Assembly (NCBI RefSeq): GCF_030143255.1
Contig: NZ_JARJNR010000007.1
Location: 186,001 to 250,000 of the forward strand
Origin: Frigidibacter sp. SD6-1
GTDB taxonomy: Bacteria; Pseudomonadota; Alphaproteobacteria; Rhodobacterales; Rhodobacteraceae
Direction: 5' to 3'
Length of the DNA: 64,000 nt
Shown here: in pieces, positions 36,479-45,803 of the stretch
How positions within the stretch are numbered: the stretch's first letter is position 1
Layout: each line of letters starts with the position of its first letter
Notes under the pieces: generated by a model
Seen by the model: only the letters and a program-made list of their open reading frames with translations
What the model was told of the DNA's origin: nothing
Databases searched by the model: none
Position numbers and translations under genes: made by a program

Positions 36479-36650
36479 CGTGGCCTCCTGATGCCGCGGA
36501 GCCTCGGCGCCCGGGCCGCGTGCGTCAAGGCCGGGGCGCTTCACCATCGCGCGATTGGCAAAAGCCTGCTCTTCGCCGCTCTTCGCAGGGGCGCCCCGGC
36601 GAAGAGAAGCGAAGCGCACGATGAGCCGCCCTGTGCGCCACCCGGTCAGG

Positions 36651-38687
36651 CTACCAGCGGATGCCGAACCTGAGCGCGTCGTAGGTCGCGGCATGGATGT
36701 TGCGCGACTGGACGGCATCGCCGATGCGGTAGAGCGTGAAGGAACCGGCCGGGTTCCGCGCCGGGAAGGGATCGCCCGTGTCGGTCAGGGCCGCATAGTC
36801 CACCGCGCCCAGATTGCGGCTTGCGGGCTTCAGCGCGAAGTAAAGATCGCTCATCGGCAGTGTGCCATGTTCGGCCACCAGATGATCGACCTGCCGCTCT
36901 TCGCGCCAGCCGGGCGCGAAATCGGACCCGAGCGTCACCGTCAACCCGTTGCCCGCCCGCGCGGCCCCGGTCACACGGGTGTTGATGGTGATCCGCGTGC
37001 CGGTCTCGTGGAAGGCGCGCATGTAGGGCACATGGTTCATGCCGCCCATGTCGGGGGCAAAGAACCGCTCGGGCGTCACCAGTTCCACCTCGGCGCCCGC
37101 CCGCGCCAGCATCTCGGCCGCCGTCATGCCCGCATGCGCGCCGCCGTCGTCATAGACCATCACGCGGCCCGTAGGCTTCACCGCGCCCGAGATCACGTCC
37201 CAGCTCGAGATCGCCAGATCGGCGCCCGCCATTTCGGGCATCTGCGGCAGGCCGCCGGTGGCGATCACCACCACGTCGGGCGACAGCGCCAGGACATCGG
37301 CCTCCTCGGCAAAGACATTGTATCGGACATCGACCCCCAGCCGCTCCAGCTCCGCGAGCCGCCAGTCGACGATGCCGATCATCTCGCGCCGCCTCGGGTT
37401 CTGGGTCAGCAGGTTCACCTGCCCGCCCGCGCGGTCGGCGGCCTCCAGCACCGTCACCTCGTGCCCGCGTTCCGCCGCCACCCGCGCGGCCTCCAGCCCC
37501 GCCGGTCCAGCGCCGACGATCACCGTCCGCCGCCGGACTTCGGCGCGCGGTATCTCATGCGGCATGTGCGCCTCTCGCCCCGTCGCCGCATTGTGGATGC
37601 ACAGCGCCTCGCCGCCCTCGTAGATCCGGTCGAGGCAATAGGTCGCGCCAACGCACGGCCGGATACGATCCTCGATGCCTGCCATGACCTTGCGCACGAT
37701 ATGCGGATCGGCCAGATGCGCCCGCGTCATGCCGACCATGTCGAGTTTGCCCGCCGCGATTGCATGGCGCGCGGTTGCGACGTCAGAGATTTTCGCCGCG
37801 TGGAAGACCGGAAATTTCGTCGCCGCCCTGACCTCGCCCGCGAAATCGAGATGCGGGGCCGAGGCCATGCCGGAGATCGGGATCACCCCGGTCAGCGCCG
37901 CATCGGTGTCGATATGGCCGCGGATCAGGTTGAGGAAATCGATCTTCCCGCTGGCCGCCAGCCGCCGCGCAATCTCCACCCCTTCCTCGCGCGACAGGCC
38001 CCTGTCCCAATCCTCGTCCGCGACCAGCCTGAGCCCGACAATGAAATCGGGGCCGACGGCGGCGCGGACGGCGTCCAGCACCCGATGAGTGAAGCGCAGC
38101 CGGTTATCCAGAGATCCGCCCCACCCGTCCGTCCGCCGGTTGGTGGCGGGCGACCAGAAACTGTCCATGAAATGGCCGTAAGCCTCGAACTCGATCCCGT
38201 CGAGGCCCGCCGCCTGCATCCGCGCCGACGCGTCGGCATAGTCCTGCACGATCCGTTCAATATCCCAGTCCTCGGCCTCCTTCGGGAAGGCGCGGTGGGC
38301 GGGTTCGCGGATCGGCGAGGCGGACAGGACCGGCAGCCAGTCGGCCTTGTTCCAGCCGGTCCGGCGGCCAAGGTGCGTCAGCTGGATCATCACCGCCGCG
38401 CCATGTTCATGGACGTCATCGGCAAGCGCCTTGAGGTAAGGCACGATCTCGTCGCGGTAGGCATGGAGGTTGCCGAAGGCCTGAGGGCTGTCGGCGGATA
38501 CGACCGCCGAACCGGCCGTCATGGTCAGCGCCATGCCGCCCTTCGCCTTTTCGCGGTGATAGAGCCGGTAGCGGTCCTTCGGCATTCCGTCCTCGGAATA
38601 GGCGGGTTCATGCGAGGTCGACATCACCCGGTTCTTCAGCGTCAGGTGTTTCAGCCTGTAAGGCGCAAGCAGCGGATCGTTCGACAT
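36651..38687 (-). CDS. FMN/FeS/FAD oxidoreductase, dimethylglycine or N-methyl-amine demethylase-like (DgcA type)
   Basis: A 678-aa old-yellow-enzyme fusion protein. Residues about 1-340 form the FMN TIM barrel (HEPAYSEDGMPKDRYRLYH, QLTHLGRR, EAYGHFMDSFWSPATNRRTD); about 340-370 the FeS-binding loop; about 385-678 an FAD/NAD domain with VIVGAGPAGLEAARVAAERG. The sequence most resembles DgcA-type demethylases of dimethylglycine or N-methylproline. The cluster loop reads CVGATYCLDR then C eleven residues on: three cysteines, with Ala where the 2,4-dienoyl-CoA reductase/TMADH pattern has its second Cys. No DgcB-like partner is adjacent. Confidence 0.8.
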   Translation of the reverse strand: MSNDPLLAPYRLKHLTLKNRVMSTSHEPAYSEDGMPKDRYRLYHREKAKGGMALTMTAGSAVVSADSPQAFGNLHAYRDEIVPYLKALADDVHEHGAAVMIQLTHLGRRTGWNKADWLPVLSASPIREPAHRAFPKEAEDWDIERIVQDYADASARMQAAGLDGIEFEAYGHFMDSFWSPATNRRTDGWGGSLDNRLRFTHRVLDAVRAAVGPDFIVGLRLVADEDWDRGLSREEGVEIARRLAASGKIDFLNLIRGHIDTDAALTGVIPISGMASAPHLDFAGEVRAATKFPVFHAAKISDVATARHAIAAGKLDMVGMTRAHLADPHIVRKVMAGIEDRIRPCVGATYCLDRIYEGGEALCIHNAATGREAHMPHEIPRAEVRRRTVIVGAGPAGLEAARVAAERGHEVTVLEAADRAGGQVNLLTQNPRRREMIGIVDWRLAELERLGVDVRYNVFAEEADVLALSPDVVVIATGGLPQMPEMAGADLAISSWDVISGAVKPTGRVMVYDDGGAHAGMTAAEMLARAGAEVELVTPERFFAPDMGGMNHVPYMRAFHETGTRITINTRVTGAARAGNGLTVTLGSDFAPGWREERQVDHLVAEHGTLPMSDLYFALKPASRNLGAVDYAALTDTGDPFPARNPAGSFTLYRIGDAVQSRNIHAATYDALRFGIRW

Positions 38688-38783
38688 CGGGCACCTCCGG
38701 AACCGATCTTCACTGTAGCCTCACGAAGCCTCTGGTCAAATCGCGTCAGGAAATGTTGATTGGGCGGCAGATCGGAGGGCACG

Positions 38784-40199
38784 ATGACCTTTCTCGACCG
38801 TGTGGCCCGGATTGTCGGGCCGGCAAACCTGCTGACGGGTGGCGACTGCGCGCCCTATTCCCGCGACTGGATGGGCGAATATGACTGGACGCCGATGGCT
38901 GTCGTCCGGCCAGCCAATACGGCCGAGGTTGCGGCGGTCGTGAAACTTGCCGCCGCCGAAGGCGTGGCCATCGTGCCCTCTGCCGGGCGCACCGGCATCA
39001 CCGGGGCCGCCGTCGCCGAGGGGCAGCTGGTCCTGTCGGTCGAGCGCATGAACCGCATCCGCGCGGTCAAGCGCGATGCGCGGCTCGCGGTGGTCGAGGC
39101 GGGGGTGATCCTGACGCAACTGCACGAGGCGGCAGAGGCGGAGGGGCTTTACTTCCCGCTCTGGTTCGGGGCGCGCGGCTCGGCGATGATCGGCGGTGTG
39201 CTGTCCACCAACGCGGGCGGGTCGAACGTCTTGCGCTATGGCTCGACGCGGGCGCTGTGTCTGGGGCTCGAGGTCGTGCTGGCCGACGGGCGGGTGATGA
39301 ACCTGATGAGCGAGCTGCACAAGGACAATACCGGCTACGACCTGAAGCAGCTGTTCATCGGCGCCGAAGGCACGCTCGGCATCATCACGGCGGCGGTGAT
39401 GAAGCTCGTGCCCGCGCCCCGCGCCCATGCGACGGCGGTTCTGGCGGTGCCCGACCTTCCGGCGGCGCTGACGCTTCTGAACCGGCTGCAGGAGGCGACG
39501 GGCGGGCTGGTCGAGGCGTTCGAATTCATGCCGCGCGATTATCACGAGCGGCTGCGGGTCGCCTGCCCCGACCTCGGCCTGCCCTTTGCCGAAATCCACG
39601 ACGTGACGATCCTGGTGGAGCTTGGCGCCACCGCGCCGCGCGATACAGACCCGGGTCCCGATGGGACGGTGCCGCTGGCCGCCCTTCTGGAAGACACGCT
39701 TGGAGCCATGTTCGAGGAGGGTCTGGTGATCGACGCGGTGATCGCCCAGACCGAGGCGCAGCGCCGCGCGATCTGGGCCCGGCGCGAGGCGGCGGCGGAA
39801 ATCATGGTGGGTGTCGCCCACACGGTCGATACCGACATTTCCGTGCCGCTCGACCGGGTGGCGGACTTCCTTGACCGCGCGCTCGCAAGCCTTGCGCGCC
39901 TCGACCCCGGCGCGACGACGATCACGGTTGCCCATCTGGGCGACGGCAACCTGCATTATTCGGTGGTGCCCGCCTCGGGCGGCAAGGACCTGAAGGCGCG
40001 GCTGATGGAGGATGTCGAGGGGATCGTCGCCGATCTGGGCGGCAGTTTCTCGGCCGAACATGGGATCGGGCTTTCGAAGAAGGGCTCGATGGCGCGGCGC
40101 AAGGATCCGGTCGCGCTTGACGTGATGCGGGCGCTGAAGGCGGCGCTTGATCCGCAGGGAATCCTCAATCCCGGAAAGGTCATCCCCGACCGGTCATGA
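38784..40199 (+). CDS. FAD-linked D-2-hydroxyacid (lactate/hydroxyglutarate) dehydrogenase
   Basis: Flavoprotein of the vanillyl-alcohol-oxidase/GlcD superfamily; 471 aa. The FAD-binding domain (about 30-220) has PSAGRTGITGAAV, LSTNAGGSNVLRYG and FIGAEGTLGIIT; the C-terminal FAD-oxidase_C domain has AHLGDGNLHYSV and FSAEHGIGLSKK. These give the profile of D-2-hydroxyglutarate or D-lactate dehydrogenases. The ATG at 38784 follows GGAGGGC. Its stop overlaps the start of the next MFS gene by 4 nt. Confidence 0.88.
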   Translation: MTFLDRVARIVGPANLLTGGDCAPYSRDWMGEYDWTPMAVVRPANTAEVAAVVKLAAAEGVAIVPSAGRTGITGAAVAEGQLVLSVERMNRIRAVKRDARLAVVEAGVILTQLHEAAEAEGLYFPLWFGARGSAMIGGVLSTNAGGSNVLRYGSTRALCLGLEVVLADGRVMNLMSELHKDNTGYDLKQLFIGAEGTLGIITAAVMKLVPAPRAHATAVLAVPDLPAALTLLNRLQEATGGLVEAFEFMPRDYHERLRVACPDLGLPFAEIHDVTILVELGATAPRDTDPGPDGTVPLAALLEDTLGAMFEEGLVIDAVIAQTEAQRRAIWARREAAAEIMVGVAHTVDTDISVPLDRVADFLDRALASLARLDPGATTITVAHLGDGNLHYSVVPASGGKDLKARLMEDVEGIVADLGGSFSAEHGIGLSKKGSMARRKDPVALDVMRALKAALDPQGILNPGKVIPDRS

Positions 40200-41378
40200 T
40201 CCCCGCGCTTGGCCCCGTTCTGCGGACGCCCGGGCTCAGGCTCGCGGCGCTTCTCCTGATCCTGAACGGGGTGATCGGGGCGACGCTTGGACCCTATACC
40301 TCGCTTATCGGGATCGACCGGCTGGGGCTGTCGCACGAGGCCTTCGCCGCGATAATCGTCTGCGCCTCGACGGTGTTCGTCACCAGTTCGGTCCTTTTCG
40401 GCATCCTCGGCGACCAGCGGCTTGACCGCCGCCGCCTGTCGCTGGTGGCGGCAGGGGCGATAGCACTGGGGACCGGGCTGATGAGCCTTTTCCCCTCCGT
40501 CCCGGTCTTTCTTCTGGCCCATGGCGTGCTGACACCCTTCGGTGGCACGCTCTTCGTGCAAAGCTTCGCGCTCGCGCGCGAGGCGGCGGCGGAGCGGCCC
40601 GAGGCGGAGCGACCGGCGATCCTGACGACGATCCGGGCCGGGTTCGCCCTGCCCTGGGTCCTGGTCCTGCCGGTCTGGTCGGCGCTTTTCCGGGGCGGCC
40701 TCGATATCCTCTGGATCTATCCCGCGGCCTGTGCGGCGGCGCTGGCGCTGGTCGCCGTCCTTTGGCGGGCCGGACGGGCGCAGGCGGGTGCGCGGATCGC
40801 GGGTGGCCTGTCGCTCCGCGCCGCGCGAATTGTCGGCGCTGCCGGTGATGGCGCGCGTCCTGCTTCTTGGTCCGGCGAGTTCGATCGTCGCGCTTTACAT
40901 GACGCTGCTGGGGCTGGTGCTGGAGGGGGCGGGTCGCCCGGCGGGCGACGTGGCGCTCTATGCGGCGGGGCTGGCGGGGCTCGAAGTGCCGTTCATGCTG
41001 ATGCTGCCCCGGGTGCTGGCGCGGGTCAGCCAGACCCGGGTGATCGCGGCGGGGACAGCGCTTTATTGCTGTCATCTGGCGCTGCTCGCGCCGGTTGCCG
41101 CCACGCCCTTCGTCTGGCTTCTCCTCCTGCCGGGCGCGATGGGGGGCGCGGCGATCCTGACCCAGCCCATCGCCTATCTGCAGGAGCTTCTGGCCGACCG
41201 GCCCGGCGCGGGCGCCTCGCTGATGGCGCTGCAGAAGATCGCGGGCGACGGGGTGACGGTCTTGTGCTTCGTCCTGGGTACGGCCTTGGCCGGCTACTGG
41301 CTTGTGGCGCTTTTCGGGGCCTTTATCGCCTTGCTGTCCATGGGTGCCCTTCTCACGCTAGAGCGCCACAAGCCCTAG
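40196..41378 (+). pseudogene. MFS transporter gene with a frameshift
   Basis: The first half, from the ATG at 40196, codes for about six membrane helices (MIPALGPVLRTPGLRLAALL through AALALVAVLWRAGRAQ). It then loses the frame near 40817-40827, in a CGCGCCGCGCG run. The second half is intact in the +1 frame (RELSALPVMARVLLLGPASS to LLTLERHKP, stop at 41378) and supplies the remaining helices. Removing one base from the run gives a continuous protein of about 393 aa resembling sugar-efflux MFS proteins. A sequencing error cannot be excluded. Confidence 0.75.
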
Positions 41379-41384
41379 ACACGA

Positions 41385-41462
41385 CCCTCCGCGGGCACGT
41401 CGTGCCTCGTCGGCATTGTGCCCGCCTGCGAGGAGTGCACGGAGTGCTCGACGAGCCGCTGC
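41385..41462. repeat. Intergenic structured repeat, family A, copy 2
   Basis: Shares ordered blocks with 9310-9389: CCCTCC, GGGCACGTCGTGCC (palindromic), GCGAGGAGTGC (41428-41438) and CTCGACGAGCC (41447-41457). It lies between convergent MFS and hemC genes, so a terminator-like role is possible. Confidence 0.5.
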
Positions 41463-41472
41463 CGGAAGAGCG

Positions 41473-42411
41473 TCAGGCTTGGTCGAAGAAGCCATTCGGG
41501 GCCTTCGCGAGCAATTCACGCGCAAGGTCCTCGCCCGCCGCCGCCCCGTCGGCGATGGCGACGCGCCGTTCGCCCGAAATTGCTTCCGATCCGTCGGGGC
41601 GAAGGATTTCGCCGCGCAGCCAGAGGTTTGGCCCCTCAAGAAGCGCGAGCCCCGCGATCGGCGTCTGGCAGGACCCGTCGAGCCGTTTCAGGAAGGCCCG
41701 TTCGGCGGCGAGCCGTTCGCCCGTCGGCCTGTCATGGATGGCCGCCAGCATGTCGGCGGCGCGGCTGTCAGCCACCCGCCGCTCGATCCCGATCGCGCCC
41801 TGGGCGACGGCGGGCAGCATCTCTTCGGGTTCGATCGCCGCACGGGCGACATGGGCCATGCCAAGGCGGTTGAGGCCTGCCATGGCGAGGAAGGTCGCAA
41901 CCGCGACGCCCTCTTCCAGCTTCTTCAGCCTTGTCTGGACGTTGCCGCGGAACTCCACCAGCCGCAGGTCGGGCCGCCGGTGCGAAAGCTGCGCCCGGCG
42001 GCGGAGCGAGGAGGAGCCGACCACCGCGCCTTCGGGCAGGTCCGCAAGCCGCGCGACCGTGGGCGAGACGAAGGCATCGCGCACATCCTCGCGCGGCAGA
42101 TAGCAGTCGAGCATCAGCCCGTCGGGCTGCAGGGTCGGCATGTCCTTCATCGAATGGACGGCTATGTCGATGGCGCCTTCGCTCAGCGCCTCCTCGATCT
42201 CGCGGGTGAAAAGGCCCTTGCCGCCGATCTCCTTCAGCGGCCGGTCCAGGACCCGGTCGCCGGTGGTCTTGATCACCACGATCTCGAACGCGGTCTGGGG
42301 CAGGCCGAAGGCCGCCATCAGCCGGTCGCGCGTCTCATGCGCCTGGGCGAGCGCCAAGGGCGAGCCGCGCGTGCCGATGCGGAAGGGATCTGTCTCGGTC
42401 GGGTGTCGCAT
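41473..42411 (-). CDS. hemC: Porphobilinogen deaminase (hydroxymethylbilane synthase)
   Basis: Polymerises four porphobilinogens to hydroxymethylbilane; 312 aa. Signatures are RIGTRGSPLALAQA (residue 11-24), HSMKDMPT near 86, SSSLRRRAQL near 133 and the dipyrromethane-cofactor Cys in RLDGSCQTPIAG near 246. It is divergent from hemE, so the tetrapyrrole genes share the intergenic region 42412-42517. Confidence 0.97.
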   Translation of the reverse strand: MRHPTETDPFRIGTRGSPLALAQAHETRDRLMAAFGLPQTAFEIVVIKTTGDRVLDRPLKEIGGKGLFTREIEEALSEGAIDIAVHSMKDMPTLQPDGLMLDCYLPREDVRDAFVSPTVARLADLPEGAVVGSSSLRRRAQLSHRRPDLRLVEFRGNVQTRLKKLEEGVAVATFLAMAGLNRLGMAHVARAAIEPEEMLPAVAQGAIGIERRVADSRAADMLAAIHDRPTGERLAAERAFLKRLDGSCQTPIAGLALLEGPNLWLRGEILRPDGSEAISGERRVAIADGAAAGEDLARELLAKAPNGFFDQA

Positions 42412-42517
42412 GATGCTTCCCTAGCTTGCGACCCTCTGCCGCGCAATGGGCCCCGATGACGCGCCCACCTTGACAAGGGGTCGCAGGCACCCTTGAAGGG
42501 ACCCGAAGGAGCGCCCG
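42412..42517. promoter_or_regulatory. hemC/hemE divergent promoter region
   Basis: A 106-bp region with TTGACAAGGG at 42472-42481, a plausible -35 element for hemE. No FnrL-type box is apparent here. Confidence 0.4.
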
Positions 42518-43549
42518 ATGACCAAGACAATCCTCAAGGCCCTGAAGGGCGAGCGTCAGGCGGTGCCGCCCGTCTGGATGATGCGGCAGGCCGGGCGCTA
42601 TCTGCCGGAATATCGCGCGACGCGGGCGAAGGCGGGGGATTTCCTGTCGCTCTGCTATACGCCGGACCTTGCAGCAGAGGTGACCCTGCAGCCGATCCGC
42701 CGCTACGGGTTCGACGCGGCGATCCTCTTTGCCGACATCCTGCTGATCGCGCAGGCGCTGGGCGCGGACCTGTGGTTCGAGACCGGCGAGGGGCCGCGTC
42801 TGTCGACCATCACCAAAGCTGCCGATCTTGCCGGGCTGAAACCGGCGGGCGCCATCCATGAGACCCTGTCGCCGGTCTATGAAACCGTCCGCATCCTGTC
42901 GGGCGAACTGCCGAAGGAGACGACGCTCATCGGTTTCGCGGGTGCGCCCTGGACTGTCGCCACCTACATGATCGCCGGGCGCGGCACGCCCGATCAGGGG
43001 CCCGCGCATGCGCTGAAGGCCGCGGATCGCGCGACCTTCGTGGCGCTGATCGACCTTCTGACCGCGGCGACGGTTGACTATCTGAGCGCGCAGGTCGAGG
43101 CGGGCGCCGAGGTGGTGAAGCTCTTTGACAGCTGGGCCGGATCGCTGAAAGGTGCGGATTTTACCGATTTCGCGGTAGCGCCTGTCCGGCGGATCATATC
43201 CGAGCTGAAGGCGCGCCACCCCCGCCTGCCGGTCATCGCCTTCCCACGCGAGGCGGGCGAGGGCTACGTCGGTTTCGCCCGCGCCACCGGTGCCGACTGT
43301 GTGGCGCTCGACAATTCGGTCAGTGCCGACTGGGCGGCGGCCCATGTGCAGTTGGACGGTTGCGTGCAGGGCAATCTCGCGCCCCATCACATGGTTACGG
43401 GCGGCGCGGCGCTGGTCGAGGAAACCCGTCGTATCGTGCGGGCCTTCGCGGGTGGGCCGCATATTTTCAACCTAGGTCATGGCATCACGCCCGATGCCGA
43501 TCCGGGCAATGTGCAGCGCATGATCGACACGGTTCGGGAAGGCGTCTGA
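42518..43549 (+). CDS. hemE: Uroporphyrinogen decarboxylase
   Basis: Decarboxylates uroporphyrinogen III to coproporphyrinogen III; 343 aa. Motifs are [17 protein letters not shown] (near residue 17-33, substrate-binding Arg residues), [12 protein letters not shown] near 70, [14 protein letters not shown] near 140 and [10 protein letters not shown] near 322. Its product is the substrate of HemF, encoded 3 kb downstream. Confidence 0.97.
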   Translation: MTKTILKALKGERQAVPPVWMMRQAGRYLPEYRATRAKAGDFLSLCYTPDLAAEVTLQPIRRYGFDAAILFADILLIAQALGADLWFETGEGPRLSTITKAADLAGLKPAGAIHETLSPVYETVRILSGELPKETTLIGFAGAPWTVATYMIAGRGTPDQGPAHALKAADRATFVALIDLLTAATVDYLSAQVEAGAEVVKLFDSWAGSLKGADFTDFAVAPVRRIISELKARHPRLPVIAFPREAGEGYVGFARATGADCVALDNSVSADWAAAHVQLDGCVQGNLAPHHMVTGGAALVEETRRIVRAFAGGPHIFNLGHGITPDADPGNVQRMIDTVREGV

Positions 43550-43557
43550 GGTCGGAA

Positions 43558-43607
43558 GGGGGGCTCTGCCCCCCCGAACCCCCCCGGGATATTTGGAAAC
43601 GAAAGAG
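43558..43607 (+). repeat. G-rich hairpin repeat ending in GGATATTT, copy 3
   Basis: GGGGGG (43558-43563), CTCTG, CCCCCCC (43569-43575), then a second C-run, GGGATATTTGG and an A-rich tail. It sits just after the hemE stop and probably serves as its terminator. Confidence 0.7.
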
Positions 43608-43685
43608 AGGGGCGTCAAATAGGTCAATTATATTGACTTAGTTTTTGATGCATCCGAGAGTGGCGCCGATTGCGGGAGGGATTCG

Positions 43686-44912
43686 ATGCAGTGGGCGGAT
43701 GTTCTGGCGACCCGGTCGTCGCGGATGAAGGCGTCGGAAATACGGGAGCTTCTGAAGCTTCTCGACCAGCCGGACATCATTTCCTTTGCGGGCGGTATTC
43801 CCGACCCCGCCCTTTTCCCGGCAGAGGCATTCCGCGACGGTTTTGCGGCGGCGCTTGAGGGCGGCGCGGCGGCGGGGGCGCTGCAATATTCGGTTTCCGA
43901 AGGGTATCGGCCGCTGCGCGACTGGCTGGCGGCGCATATGACCGCGATCGGCGTGCCTTGCGGGGCGGAGAATATCCTGATCACCTCGGGCTCGCAGCAG
44001 GCGCTTGACTATCTCGGCAAGCTGATGCTGTCGCCGGGTGATACCGCGCTCGTGACCTGGCCTACCTATCTTGGTGCGCTTGGCGCCTACAACGCCTATG
44101 AGCCGCGCTATGATCGGCTTGACCCGAAGGGCAACCGCCCGGCAGAGGAGATCGCGGCAGCGGCAAAGAACGCGGGCGGGCGGGTGAAGTTTGCGTATCT
44201 GTCGGCCGATTTCGCCAATCCGACCGGGGAAACGCTGGACTTGACGGGTCGCGAGGCGCTTTTGGATCTGGCGGGCGATCTTGAGTGCGCGGTGATCGAG
44301 GATGGTGCCTATCAGGCGCTGCGCTTCGACGGCAGGCCGGTGCCGCCGATCTTGGCGCTCGACATCGCGCGGACGGGATCGATCGAGGCGGCGCGGACGA
44401 TCTATTGCGGCTCGTTCTCCAAGACTTTGGCTCCCGGCCTTCGGGTGGGCTGGGTCTGCGCGGCGAAAGAGGTGATCGGGCGGCTGGTCTTGATGAAACA
44501 GGCGGCGGATCTGCATTCCTCGACGGTGAACCAGATTGTCACGCACCGCGTGGCCGAGGCTTTGTTCGACAGCCATACGGCCAAGCTGCGGGAAACTTAC
44601 GGCGCGCGGCGCGACCATATGCTGGCGGCGCTCGCCCGCGAGATGCCGGAAGGCGTGCGCTGGCAGCGGCCCGAGGGCGGCATGTTCGTCTGGCTGACCC
44701 TGCCGCCGGGTATGGACGGGGCAGACCTGCTGGCGCGGTCGCTGGAGAGCGAGCGGGTGGCCTTCGTTCCGGGCCGGGCCTTCTTTGCCGACGGGTCGAA
44801 CGCCAATACGGCTCGTCTGAGCTTCTCCTGCGCGGGCGACCGGATGATCGACGAGGGCATCGGGCGGCTTGGGCGGCTGATCCGTCGGGAAATGGGCAAG
44901 GCGGCGGCCTGA
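43686..44912 (+). CDS. PLP-dependent aminotransferase (fold type I, 2-aminoadipate/MocR-like class)
   Basis: A 408-aa aminotransferase: FAGGIPDPALFP near residue 34, SGSQQALDYLGK near 101, a PTYLGALGAY loop near 126, EDGAYQALRF near 203 and the PLP Lys in GSFSKTLAPGLRVGW near 240. The class includes 2-aminoadipate and aromatic transaminases; specificity is not evident. It is followed 4 nt later by an EamA-type permease gene, a pair that may handle one amino-acid-derived compound. Confidence 0.87.
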   Translation: MQWADVLATRSSRMKASEIRELLKLLDQPDIISFAGGIPDPALFPAEAFRDGFAAALEGGAAAGALQYSVSEGYRPLRDWLAAHMTAIGVPCGAENILITSGSQQALDYLGKLMLSPGDTALVTWPTYLGALGAYNAYEPRYDRLDPKGNRPAEEIAAAAKNAGGRVKFAYLSADFANPTGETLDLTGREALLDLAGDLECAVIEDGAYQALRFDGRPVPPILALDIARTGSIEAARTIYCGSFSKTLAPGLRVGWVCAAKEVIGRLVLMKQAADLHSSTVNQIVTHRVAEALFDSHTAKLRETYGARRDHMLAALAREMPEGVRWQRPEGGMFVWLTLPPGMDGADLLARSLESERVAFVPGRAFFADGSNANTARLSFSCAGDRMIDEGIGRLGRLIRREMGKAAA

Positions 44913-44915
44913 GCG

Positions 44916-45803
44916 ATGCTCTGGGTGCCGGTCACCATCGTCGCGGCGCTGGCGCAGACCGGGCGGAACGCGGCGCAGGCCGGGCTGACGAAGAGCATCG
45001 GTACCGTCGGTGCCACGCAGGTACGGTTTCTGTTCGGGCTGCCGTTTGCGGTCTTTTTCCTGCTGATTGTCCACTTCGCGACCGGCGAGACATTGCCCCT
45101 GCCCGGCGCCCGCGCGTTCGGTTTCACCGCCATGGGGGCGCTGGCCCAGATCGGCGCCACCGCGCTGATGCTGATGGTGATGCAGGCGCGGTCCTTCGCG
45201 CTCGCCACCGCCTGGATCAAGACCGAACCGGTCCTGCTGGCGCTGGGCGCGGCGCTCATCCTCGGTGACCCCTTGGGCTGGGGGATGATGGCGGCCATCG
45301 CCATCGCGACGCTCGGGGTGATCATCAGCTCGACCAAACCGGGTGCGGCGCCGTGGGGCGAGGCGATGCCTGTGCTGACCGGTATCGCGGCGGCGGGCCT
45401 CTTCGGGTTGTCGGCCATCGGCTATCGCGGCGGGATCGTGGCGCTTGACGAGGGTTCCTTCGTGATGCGGGCGACGGTCACGCTAGTCATCGCGCTGACG
45501 ATCCAGACCACGATCCTGATGATCTGGATGCTGCTCGCCGACCGGCAGGCGCTGGTCGCCTCCTTCCGCGTCTGGCGCGCCTCGCTCGGCGCGGGGTTCC
45601 TTGGCGCCTTCGCCTCGGAATTCTGGTTCCTCGGTTTCGCGCTGACGGCGGCGGCGAATGTCCGGACGCTGGCGCTGATCGAGGTGATCTTCGCGCAGGC
45701 GGTTTCGGTCTGGTGGTTCGGCCAGGATGTCAGCCGCCGCCAGTGGGTCGGCATGACGGTCATCGTCCTTGGTGTCGGGCTTCTTCTGCGGGCCGGTGCC
45801 TAG
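44916..45803 (+). CDS. EamA/DMT-superfamily permease
   Basis: Ten-helix inner-membrane exporter of 295 aa with the two-fold EamA repeat (about 5-135 and 150-290). It starts just after the aminotransferase stop, so the two are probably one transcript. Substrates of this family are metabolites such as amino acids. The C-terminus overlaps the convergent LysE-type gene by 4 nt. Confidence 0.83.
   Translation: MLWVPVTIVAALAQTGRNAAQAGLTKSIGTVGATQVRFLFGLPFAVFFLLIVHFATGETLPLPGARAFGFTAMGALAQIGATALMLMVMQARSFALATAWIKTEPVLLALGAALILGDPLGWGMMAAIAIATLGVIISSTKPGAAPWGEAMPVLTGIAAAGLFGLSAIGYRGGIVALDEGSFVMRATVTLVIALTIQTTILMIWMLLADRQALVASFRVWRASLGAGFLGAFASEFWFLGFALTAAANVRTLALIEVIFAQAVSVWWFGQDVSRRQWVGMTVIVLGVGLLLRAGA

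Noticed and set aside
36555-38759. A 734-codon plus-strand open frame
   Set aside because: Antisense to the DgcA-like gene, rich in Arg, Asp and His with no domain; typical high-GC shadow frame.
40828-42103. Fusion of the MFS gene to a long C-terminal extension in its first frame
   Set aside because: After the frameshift the first frame is a low-complexity Gly/Ala/Arg stretch and then runs antisense to hemC; the real continuation is in the other frame.
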